Origin: an uncultured Bryobacterales bacterium
GTDB lineage: Bacteria; Acidobacteriota; Terriglobia; Bryobacterales; Bryobacteraceae
Assembly (NCBI GenBank): GCA_937959285.1
Contig: CALGAR010000083.1
Location: 1-25,914 of the forward strand
DNA: 25,914 bases
Reading direction: 5' to 3'
Below, piece after piece: positions 19,301 to 25,634 of this stretch. The number at the start of each line of letters is the position of its first letter. Positions within the stretch are counted from its first letter, which is position 1. The position numbers were made by a program, and so were the translations under genes. Below the pieces are notes generated by a model. It searched no databases. It saw nothing but the letters and a program-made list of their open reading frames with translations, and had not been told where the DNA came from.

Positions 19301-21469
19301 TTCGGGGATTTGCGCGGCGAAATGGATCGAATCGCCACGAGCCGAGGTGACGGTCCGGGCGATCGACTTGCCCTCGCTCTCCAGGCGCACTATCGATATG
19401 TCAAGCCGCGTGATTTGAACCGCCTGCCCCGCATACTCCGTAGGCAGGGTTCCGCCGCCCAGATTGATATCGCTTGCGGAAGGGAAGCCGCTGATGGGAC
19501 GCGGTTCGCCGGTGCCTGAAGGGCTGGACGCCAGTTGTACCAAGACCCAATCGTTGATCTGGAACACGTCCGCGATGGCTGCTCCGGCGGGAGTCGTGAG
19601 GGTGACACCCGTCAGTTGCGTTCCGCTTGGATTCACGTTGGCCGTGCCCACGCAATGGGGGTTTCGGACACGAAACATGTCGGCCGCGACGCGGTCGATT
19701 GCAGCCCGGTAGTCGCCGGCGTTGCTGACAACCAGCAGGTTTCGTTTGCTGGTGCGCTCGACCGTTCGCCACTTGTCCCCGCGCACCCAGATAACGCTGC
19801 CCAGAGTCCAGCCGCGATCATGCACGCGCAGCAGGCCATTCAGCGGGATGGCGAACGGCACCATCAGGCGGTATGACGCCATCGGGAGATTGCCGTTGGC
19901 GATGCTTGTTTGCCAGTACCCATCCCAGTCCCAAGCCGGGCGGAACAGCGGGACCCATTGCAGTACTTCCCAAACGAGGTTAATGGCCTCCATTTGCAGT
20001 GAGAGGCTCGTCAACTGCATCTCCCAAAGAAAGGCGGAGATGAACGAGAAGATGAGTCCTAGCCAGTTGTGGCCGTTCGGGTCGATGAAGTTGATCGGAT
20101 CGCGGTGGCACCATGCGTAGGCGTCGGCGGCCGAAAGGGCGCGGCCGGTGCCTCCCGGCAGAAGATCCAGGACGATGCTGCCGCGGCGGAGAATGCTGCT
20201 GAGTGCGTGCGTGCCGAGCCAGGAGTCCGGGGTGATGAACTCACCTCTGGTGGGGTCATACCAGCGGGATCCGGCATGCAGCAGGCCTGTGGCGGGGTCG
20301 CCGAAGAGCGAGGCAAACGAAGGTGTGTCGAGCGAGCAGGGAGCGTCGGCTCCGTAGGGATCCAGGTACGGCACTGGGGCAATCGCGCCCGCGGCGTCCC
20401 CGATGCCCGCCAGCCGGGCGCCGTGAACGCGGTGAAAGGAGGCTGTCAGGGGATTTCCCACCGGGCCGTCAATGCGCGCCACGCACTGCAGGCCCAGCCA
20501 CAGGAAGCTGTGAATGATACGTCCGCTCGAATCCAGCGTTGCCATCCGCCGGCCATCTACATCCACTGCGAAATACAGTTTCTCTGCGCCCGAAAAGCGG
20601 CCGATCAGCCGTCCGAAGCCATCGTAGACGTATTCGACCTTGGCGCCGTCCGGCAGCACGGCGTGGGCCAGTTGGCCAAACAGATTGTAGGAGTAGACAG
20701 AAACGCCGTTGGAATCCTCGCGGCGGATCAGCCGTCCCAAGCGGTCGTGGATCAACTGCGCGTCTGTTGTGGGTTCGACTGTTTCAAGCGAACCATCGTC
20801 CCGATAACGGAAGGTTTGGGCGCCGGCCTGCGTGATTCGGCTCTGCTCGTCCGTCTTGTAATCGAGGGATACCGACGTCGTGCCGCTTGCGTCAAAATGC
20901 GCGATCCGCACAGGGGTTCGCCCGCGGAGCTCCTCGCGGCTTACCGTTCCGTTACTGAAGCGGACCGTGGTTGTGCCTCGTTTTCGGTCTGTTTCCAGCG
21001 TCAGGTACTCAATGTTCCCGCAACGGATGTGCTCGCCTTCGCAGGAAAGCCAATCGGCGGATTGCGGATAGCGGATTGCTTTCACTTTGCCGCGCGCACC
21101 GCGCTGATAGTCCACTGTGAAGGTGTGGCCATCAATGGCGGTGACAATTTGGCACGGGTATCCGGGTTCATCGCTGCGGATCGTCGTCACAGAGCGGCTG
21201 GTTCGGGCTGTGATCTCCCGGTCGCCGTACAGATACTCGACGCTTTCGCCGCTCGAGTGCTCGATCCGGCTCAAACGGCCTTGGTCGTAGTAGAACCGGA
21301 GCCAGGACCCATCCGGCTCGTCAACGCGTTGGATCCGCCCCAAGAAGTCGTAGTGCTCGCGGCGGCTCTCGCCATTCGGCAGTTGGGCCTCGCGGCAAAC
21401 CCAGTCTGCGCGGGGCGAGGCCGAACCTCGATCAGACCGTGACTTCGGCAGAGACGCTAACGCCTGCAC
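16301..21469 (-). CDS. RHS-repeat protein with very long C-terminal region containing an HExxH motif
   Basis: About 1722 residues from the GTG at 21467-21469. I chose it because AAGGAGG lies 8 nt upstream; an ATG at 21508 would add 13 residues but overlap the previous gene more. Residues ~1-400 hold YD/RHS repeats (YDFLGRIQRVDEPDGSWLRFYYD, YSYNLFGQLAHAVLPDGAKVEYVYDGFGRLIG). The RHS-associated core spans ~390-465 (GLLHAGSRWYDPTRGEFITPDSWLG ... INFIDPNG). The ~1250 residues after the core, usually a 100-300-residue variable toxin, comprise a hydrophobic patch, repeated beta-rich modules (~633-1310), HEMRHVWQG (1157-1165) followed by a hydrophobic GPFLLSLPIPW stretch, and Ig-like C-terminal segments ending ASVQVNPA. 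No signal peptide and no PAAR or VgrG-like N-terminus was seen. HEMRH fits a zinc metallopeptidase motif but activity is unproven. Tightly coupled to the helical-protein gene. No small immunity-like gene follows. Confidence 0.88.
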   Translation of the reverse strand: MQALASLPKSRSDRGSASPRADWVCREAQLPNGESRREHYDFLGRIQRVDEPDGSWLRFYYDQGRLSRIEHSSGESVEYLYGDREITARTSRSVTTIRSDEPGYPCQIVTAIDGHTFTVDYQRGARGKVKAIRYPQSADWLSCEGEHIRCGNIEYLTLETDRKRGTTTVRFSNGTVSREELRGRTPVRIAHFDASGTTSVSLDYKTDEQSRITQAGAQTFRYRDDGSLETVEPTTDAQLIHDRLGRLIRREDSNGVSVYSYNLFGQLAHAVLPDGAKVEYVYDGFGRLIGRFSGAEKLYFAVDVDGRRMATLDSSGRIIHSFLWLGLQCVARIDGPVGNPLTASFHRVHGARLAGIGDAAGAIAPVPYLDPYGADAPCSLDTPSFASLFGDPATGLLHAGSRWYDPTRGEFITPDSWLGTHALSSILRRGSIVLDLLPGGTGRALSAADAYAWCHRDPINFIDPNGHNWLGLIFSFISAFLWEMQLTSLSLQMEAINLVWEVLQWVPLFRPAWDWDGYWQTSIANGNLPMASYRLMVPFAIPLNGLLRVHDRGWTLGSVIWVRGDKWRTVERTSKRNLLVVSNAGDYRAAIDRVAADMFRVRNPHCVGTANVNPSGTQLTGVTLTTPAGAAIADVFQINDWVLVQLASSPSGTGEPRPISGFPSASDINLGGGTLPTEYAGQAVQITRLDISIVRLESEGKSIARTVTSARGDSIHFAAQIPEGFPTSNLSVTEFMPAGRRRSVIATAPLEARIIHVPQQEQLAGFSSGDMIRIASGRDYFARTVDRTRPPLTLVLDTPLPNPTPPADYSRLEVVRLEDSGASVNGQTASGSLVEAGNLTDLERLDGLVIENTGAPTVTAERRIVIELLLRCTITALPNDLLGVAIFADRMIPDASKQASGTVTSNTVITADAGEASRFENGQPVRVRKAPGTDHFSTVTVNENANTFTLADPLPGGFVAGDRVTVTLLTAGRSFELENAAAPGTDVLVRVDAGTDLAQNDILRIRKASDASVNSVRQIQAAPVMVARVDSAMPPTHTAGLTVKRFTPVQPTLTTGARAPLVQMKFTVTGTNPYTSGDMVHVSNNEEAIGQIATVAGPDFFLTDPIEYVGRTNNVAVQAVEPTGATSTDAQLDEALILIPSDPDADPITHREAFEQHEMRHVWQGAVWGPFLLSLPIPWLVDFGFSFTNVTNSVSAITRHCGVGGLDSLFALIAWGIGKAFGAEPSGAELRGEVADSERKVIAFPADASEEQVGAFTEGSPVTISKTTSTDGFSTFNVVQNLNTAEKKITLRFSLEEDKFSTGETVKAEVSPFEKIRKQVNTWFSLNLEQLWSQHIPVAWGRALSRLLNRDSWFPLGIYPLSLLVAGGNEDRLPNEQDAAYHSGDLYTSIVLARPNEVFVGQFTRIFGFLHPRGVGDSAVGLSDINARNFLRVELPAGAAISDVAGAVDAGVSGGVQAVRLREQYYIPMHQRTDNVIGALFVASRPGDYVLRAPGDLAPGTDIVFKFAFDVSFVEQRTIHVRALTVTPSPTPADPVYETEEVRFTINGDPSAQYRLRYRGTPPTPAGDIRDLRFTAPVLPAGPSPITHNLEITATYDAGHSVFRGQEQQGDVALSEAERTNRCQDLDVPVARIDPPTIPAVTAGTRQTFTMPIAPRNVRVTSARPPGAALNAVVINGTGRPAELTFIAPDAVSAPFTVTFEMDFGSPPHQKTVSASVQVNPA

Positions 21470-24400
21470 CCGTAATTCCTCCTTCAGGGAAAGCGGCCAG
21501 CACTTCATCGAAGGCCGCTTCTACACTTGCGATCACGTCCGGAATCTGCTCGCGAATGCGGGCAATGGCTTCAATCAGCGGCTGGAGCAGCACGGCCGGA
21601 TCAATTGTGGCGACCAGCTCGGAGATTGGCTGCAAGGTCTCCACCAGGGGGCCGAGCAGCTGGCTGGGCTTGAGCATGGCGAGCCGGCCCAGCAACTCCT
21701 CGAATGGTGCGCTATCTGGCACCAGACTGCCCGCCAGATCGCGCAGCGATTGGATCGCGGCGTCCCGCAAACCGTTCAGTTCTTCCACCAACACCGAGGG
21801 ATCCAGGATGGAAAGCTGATGCTTCACTACGTCGAAGATCAGCCTTACCTCGTCCTTCAGCACGGACGGATGGAGCGCCATGACCTGCTGCCGGAGCGCG
21901 GCATGCAGGCGATTGGCGAGCTGTACGATCGCAGCCGGTGTGATCGGCAGGAAAAACTCTTCCACTGCGAGGAAAAACTCTTCCATGGCCGCAATTAGTT
22001 GCTGCTGCACGGCTGCCAGCTTCTGGCCGAGCTGGTCGAACGTAGCGTTGATCTGATCGCGTATGGGATCCGGGTCGAGTGCGCGCAGCGCATCGCGCAA
22101 AGAACCGGCCGTCAACGCGGCTCCGGAAAGGAAGCTCGGAATCAGCTCGTCCAGTCGGTTGAGAATGCCAAGCGAGGCGCGGAGGCCGGAGAGATCCAGG
22201 CGAGCTTCTGCCGAGAGTGTAGCGGAAATCACTGCCTCGCCCTGCGCTGGGGTCGGCGCGAGGCGCAACGGGTCGAGCTCGGCGAGTAGTTCCAAGACCC
22301 GGGCGGTAGTGTCCGCATCCTCGGATTGCTCCGCAGCGGTGATGATCCGTTTGGCGGCGGAACGATACGCGAGCGTCGCTTCGGTCAAAGCGGACGCGGA
22401 AGCCGCCGGATCAAACGCAAGGCGCACGTTTTCGAATGAGGTCTCCAACCGCAGAAGGATAGCGGGAGGCCGCAGGTTATCCAGGCGGCCGCGCAGCAAT
22501 TCCTGCAGCGCCTGCCCTGCAGGCTCCAGGATGGCGTCGTCCAGCGAATCGAAGGTTTGCATGAGCAGCCGGTGCAGGTCGATCAACGGGAGCAGCACGT
22601 CTCCCGGCCGGAATCCGAGCATCGGATCGTCAGCTTCGGGAGCTGGCGGCAGCGAGTCGCGCAGGAGGCTGCCCGCTGCGGCTATGGCCGATGGCGGTTT
22701 CGCTCCGCTGCCTACTGCTTCTGCAATGGGGCCCGCTTGCGGCACCAGCATTTCGATCACTTTGGAAGGCTCAATCCGATCGATGACATCGACAATCGGC
22801 TGAAACAGCTTCTCGACCGGCTCGAACAGAACGTCCGGGTTCAGGATGGCGTCAACCTTGGAGGAAAGTTCTGCATACAGGTGTGTGATCGGTGCGAGAA
22901 GGGTGGCGAAATCGAGCGCTTGCACCGCCTCCTCGACGGGCTTCATAGCCTCTTCAATCAGGCTCCGAAAACGCTCCGGTCCGAAGTCTGACAGGACCTT
23001 GAGCAATTGATCCACGGGCTCATCCAGCCGGGTTGTAAGGATCGCGGGGTCCAGCAACTTGAGCTGGTCTGTAACGGCTGAGAGCGATACGGTGGCCTGC
23101 TCAAGCAAGGGTGTCGGGTCGATCTTCGCCAGTTCTTTAGAAATTGCTGGATTGACGGTTCCCGCTACATCAATACTTCGCAGCAGTTCGGCTCCGCTCT
23201 TGAGAGTGGAGACAGCCGATTCCGGCAGCTTGGAGACATCGAGGTCCGCGATCGTATCCCGCAGTTCGTTCAAGTTACGGATAACCTCTGCGGCGGGTTC
23301 GGAGAGATCAAATTGATCAAGCGTAGTTCGGATCGTGACCGCACTCTCGCTAATGGCCTGAAGCGCAGGCTGTACACTCTCGAGGAAGCTCTGCAGCTCC
23401 CCCACCAAACCTTCAAGCGTCGTTCGGAGCGTTTCGACCTGTGCGCTCACCTGATTCAGTGCGTCTTCGACGCTCTGCCACAGGGCAGCCACCGCGTTGC
23501 GAACGGTATCGCCGGAGACCTCGCGCAGTTTGTCCTCAATCTGCTGGAAAAACTCCCGTATGGGCTGGCGGATTGCCTCCGGATCGAGCACATCGACAGC
23601 GTTCGCGACATCGCGGAGCGAGTTTTCGGCCTGCCGTGCGATGTCACGAAGTGGCAGTGACTCAATGCCCTGCAGCAGGCGCTGCTGGAACTCGATGAGC
23701 ATCGTCCGCAACTGGCCGAGCGGGCTTTCGGCGAGGGCGGACAGCAGGCGATCGACAAGGGAACGGACCATCGCGCGAACTTCCGCCTCGGTCGGGTTCC
23801 AGTTTTCGAACTCGGCCACCATTCCCTCGAGCTGGCGGCGGAGACCGTCGAAGATCGGAGTGATCTTCGTTGGCTGGATTCGCGGAATGGCCTGGAGGGC
23901 GGCAACGACGTTTGCCATCCCGTCAAAGCGCAGGCTGCCGAGAGCGTGCAGCGTGTTGGCGAGCAGCCTGTCGCGTGCTCCCTCGATCTGGAGCAGAACC
24001 TGCAACTCGGCACGCAGCTCCGCTTCGAGCGTGGGCCAAACGATCGTGCCTTCAGCGAGGCGGGCGTCAAGGCTTTGCCAGAACTCAAGACGTGCGGCCG
24101 GTGCCTGACGCCAGAGGTCCAGATCACTGCCGGCGGGCAGTAGGCGGCCGAGCGGCTCAAGCACGTTCTCCAGCGCGCGGAATGGAGCCTCCAGGATGTC
24201 GGGAGGGATGCCAGCCAGGGCGCGGCTGAGCAGGTCGGTAACGTCTTCGGGACGCGGCGGCCGCTGGGGCCAATCCAGCATCATGCGGAAGAGCCGGAAG
24301 AACTCTTCCAGTTCGCGATGCACCGTACGAATTTCATCGTTCTCCTGGAACAGCCTTCCGGCTGCATCCAGTGCCCGCGACAGGCCTTCTTCAAACGCCC

Positions 24401-24743
24401 CCTGGATATTGCCGGATACCAGGACATCTTTAGCGGGGCCAAAAAGGTTGAGGACGGATTCGATGCTTTGCGCTACCTGCGCGACGTCGGTTAGCGCCCG
24501 AGAAGGCAGCGCGTCAACGACTTCCCGCGCCGGCGCCAGCAGCGGGTCGAGCGACGGAAGTTGCTGCGCTTGCACCGCCAGTGTGCTGAGTGATTGAAAA
24601 ACCACGCTAACCGGATTACTGTCGCTTGTTCCATCGCGGATCGATTCCAGGGTTTGCCGCGTGGTGTTAACCAGCGCTTCGATCTGACCGGGCAGATTCC
24701 CCAGCAGCGCGATCTGATCCGCCGTGATGTTGATGGCTGGCAT
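21432..24743 (-). CDS. Giant all-helical repeat protein of unknown function
   Basis: 1103 residues, not recognised as a known family. The sequence is almost entirely amphipathic helix, rich in Leu, Ala, Glu, Gln and Asp and nearly free of Cys. A loose ~40-residue repeat recurs, each unit opening with a helix cap like L/I-D-P-x-x-L-x-x-P-L: VLDPEAIRQPI (~384), IDPTPLLEQA (~541), LLDPAILTTRLDEP (~564), LNPDVLFEPVEKL (~632), LDPDPIRDQI (~889), LHPSVLKDEV (~954), ILDPSVLVEEL (~979), LKPSQLLGPL (~1024), IDPAVLLQPL (~1047). There is no signal peptide or membrane span. It resembles apolipoprotein-like or tape-measure-like amphipathic proteins in style only. It starts 3 nt after the preceding small gene and its end overlaps the RHS start, so the three products are likely made together. 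A structural, scaffold or chaperone role for the RHS protein is inference. Confidence 0.85.
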   Translation of the reverse strand: MPAINITADQIALLGNLPGQIEALVNTTRQTLESIRDGTSDSNPVSVVFQSLSTLAVQAQQLPSLDPLLAPAREVVDALPSRALTDVAQVAQSIESVLNLFGPAKDVLVSGNIQGAFEEGLSRALDAAGRLFQENDEIRTVHRELEEFFRLFRMMLDWPQRPPRPEDVTDLLSRALAGIPPDILEAPFRALENVLEPLGRLLPAGSDLDLWRQAPAARLEFWQSLDARLAEGTIVWPTLEAELRAELQVLLQIEGARDRLLANTLHALGSLRFDGMANVVAALQAIPRIQPTKITPIFDGLRRQLEGMVAEFENWNPTEAEVRAMVRSLVDRLLSALAESPLGQLRTMLIEFQQRLLQGIESLPLRDIARQAENSLRDVANAVDVLDPEAIRQPIREFFQQIEDKLREVSGDTVRNAVAALWQSVEDALNQVSAQVETLRTTLEGLVGELQSFLESVQPALQAISESAVTIRTTLDQFDLSEPAAEVIRNLNELRDTIADLDVSKLPESAVSTLKSGAELLRSIDVAGTVNPAISKELAKIDPTPLLEQATVSLSAVTDQLKLLDPAILTTRLDEPVDQLLKVLSDFGPERFRSLIEEAMKPVEEAVQALDFATLLAPITHLYAELSSKVDAILNPDVLFEPVEKLFQPIVDVIDRIEPSKVIEMLVPQAGPIAEAVGSGAKPPSAIAAAGSLLRDSLPPAPEADDPMLGFRPGDVLLPLIDLHRLLMQTFDSLDDAILEPAGQALQELLRGRLDNLRPPAILLRLETSFENVRLAFDPAASASALTEATLAYRSAAKRIITAAEQSEDADTTARVLELLAELDPLRLAPTPAQGEAVISATLSAEARLDLSGLRASLGILNRLDELIPSFLSGAALTAGSLRDALRALDPDPIRDQINATFDQLGQKLAAVQQQLIAAMEEFFLAVEEFFLPITPAAIVQLANRLHAALRQQVMALHPSVLKDEVRLIFDVVKHQLSILDPSVLVEELNGLRDAAIQSLRDLAGSLVPDSAPFEELLGRLAMLKPSQLLGPLVETLQPISELVATIDPAVLLQPLIEAIARIREQIPDVIASVEAAFDEVLAAFPEGGITGAGVSVSAEVTV
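21470..21484 (-). promoter_or_regulatory. Ribosome-binding site deciding the RHS start
   Basis: On the minus strand AAGGAGG (21478-21484) stands 8 nt before GTG (21467-21469), all inside the last codons of the helical-protein gene. It is one of the best Shine-Dalgarno matches in the window. It supports a GTG start and translation coupled to the upstream gene, rather than the in-frame ATG at 21508. Confidence 0.7.
21950..21985 (-). repeat. 21-nt in-frame tandem duplication inside the helical-protein gene
   Basis: GGAAAAACTCTTCCA occurs at 21950-21964 and again at 21971-21985, a 21-nt period. In the protein this repeats EEFF seven residues apart (MEEFFLAVEEFFLPI). It adds exactly two helical turns, so the heptad phase is kept. 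Confidence 0.7.
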
Positions 24744-24746
24744 GGC

Positions 24747-25073
24747 TTAACCCGCCCCCCCAGCTTCAAAGGGATCGTAGTAAAGCGTGAACTCGTCTAC
24801 CGTCAGGTCCAAAACCTGCCGCGAGAACAAATGAAATTGCACGGGTACCCTGCCTTGTCCCGGGGTCGTCGCGAGCAGGTTCGTCACCTCGGCTGGCAGA
24901 GTCACTGAATGCTGCACGTACTCAGCCGGAGTTTTCTGCTCGGCTTCCGCCATGAGGTTGGCCGTTAGCATCCTCCCTTCGCGCTCCAGGCGCACGAGAT
25001 GATCCTTGAACGCCACCGTTTCCAGGATCAGCCGTCCGGGTTTGTGCGGAACCAGATCCTTCCAGTTCGCCAT
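24747..25073 (-). CDS. Small protein of unknown function, first of the RHS gene set (possibly truncated)
   Basis: 108 residues, family not recognised. It begins MANWKDLVPHKPGRLILETV, has a charged helix (FKDHLVRLEREGRMLTANLMAEAEQ), then beta-rich sequence (PVQFHLFSRQVLDLTVDEFTLYYDPFEAGGAG). There is no signal peptide or membrane helix. It ends 3 nt before the 1103-residue gene. The ATG at 25071-25073 lacks a good Shine-Dalgarno sequence, and the frame stays open upstream for 21 codons to a TGA at 25137-25139 with no other start codon. Because a probable assembly junction lies just upstream, this may be the C-terminal end of a longer protein. Confidence 0.65.
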   Translation of the reverse strand: MANWKDLVPHKPGRLILETVAFKDHLVRLEREGRMLTANLMAEAEQKTPAEYVQHSVTLPAEVTNLLATTPGQGRVPVQFHLFSRQVLDLTVDEFTLYYDPFEAGGAG

Positions 25074-25147
25074 CTGCGGATCACTGAGCGGTGCCGTGCA
25101 GATGCGGAGCGGCCGGCCATGCGGCGCGGCCGCCCTTCACGAAGGAT

Positions 25148-25162
25148 GTCCCGGTGCGGGAC
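25148..25162. terminator. Hairpin downstream of the small exported-protein gene
   Basis: GTCCCG (25148-25153) and CGGGAC (25157-25162) form a perfect 6-bp stem with a 3-nt loop, 9 nt after the stop of the gene at 25172-25465. A second GC-rich stem (25109-25115 with 25127-25133) follows. No U-rich tract is present. A terminator role is plausible. Confidence 0.35.
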
Positions 25163-25171
25163 GAGCGAGCG

Positions 25172-25465
25172 TCAGGAGGCGCCGGCGGAGCCGGTGACGA
25201 CGGCGTGGATCACGCGGTCGTACTCGAAGAACACCGAGAAGCCGGGGTAGTCCCAGCGAGTGATCGGCGGCTGGCCGACGGCCGGGTGACGCGACGTCGG
25301 TGCGCCGAAGCGCTTCTCGACGGCGCTCATCGTCATGCCGCGGGACGGCCGTTCGATGTTCGACTCGCGCACGACGATGCGGTCGTCGACGACCAGTGTT
25401 TCGGCAATCGCCGCGCTCGTTGCGGCGCAGGCGCAGAGCAGCGTCACGAGAGTACGGGCGACCAT
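25172..25465 (-). CDS. Small exported protein of unknown function, gammaproteobacterial-like
   Basis: 97 residues from the ATG at 25463-25465. I chose this start because GGGAGGAG lies ~7 nt upstream; an upstream in-frame ATG at 25516 overlaps the promoter. Residues 1-22 look like a signal peptide (MVARTLVTLLCACAATSAAIA before ET). The mature part contains SRGMTMSAVEKRFGAP, PPITRWDYPGFSVFFEYDR and VIHAVV. From memory this pattern is typical of small conserved periplasmic proteins of Gammaproteobacteria that resemble the SmpA/OmlA-like fold (the V-x-x-x-F/L-G-x-P motif). Function is unknown. It is divergent from the lolC-like gene. It does not look native to the Acidobacteriota-like DNA on its left. 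Confidence 0.75.
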   Translation of the reverse strand: MVARTLVTLLCACAATSAAIAETLVVDDRIVVRESNIERPSRGMTMSAVEKRFGAPTSRHPAVGQPPITRWDYPGFSVFFEYDRVIHAVVTGSAGAS

Positions 25466-25490
25466 GTCAGGACTCCTCCCAAGCGGCCCG

Positions 25491-25516
25491 ACTATAGCAC
25501 CGGGGCAATCTGTCAA
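25491..25516 (-). promoter_or_regulatory. Probable promoter of the small exported-protein gene
   Basis: On the minus strand a perfect TTGACA (25511-25516) precedes TATAGT (25491-25496), which is extended by TG one base upstream (TGCTATAGT). The spacer is only 14 nt, short for a sigma70 promoter, but the extended -10 may compensate. The predicted transcript start lies ~20 nt before the ATG, leaving room for the ribosome-binding site at 25473-25480. Confidence 0.5.
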
Positions 25517-25634
25517 AGCCCGTCACGGGCGGTCGCGGCGCAGGAACTGTGAAGCGCGTCTTGGAATCGCGGCTCTTCCGCGCAAGTGTGGTTAAATCGC
25601 GGCTCGCCAACGGCAAGGGCGGTCGCGGTCGAGG

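Noticed and set aside
17987..21442. Plus-strand open frames of 351 and 457 codons opposite the RHS gene
   Set aside because: They mirror clear RHS repeats and the long tail. No start signals or family resemblance were seen.
16301..25073. Extracellular contractile injection system or phage tail cluster
   Set aside because: Apart from the RHS and tape-measure-like style there is no sheath, tube, baseplate, VgrG, PAAR or AAA+ gene in the window, so the label is not supported.
25091..25552. Plus-strand open frame (153 codons) across the foreign end
   Set aside because: It lies opposite the small exported-protein gene, which has a good promoter, ribosome-binding site and signal peptide on the other strand.
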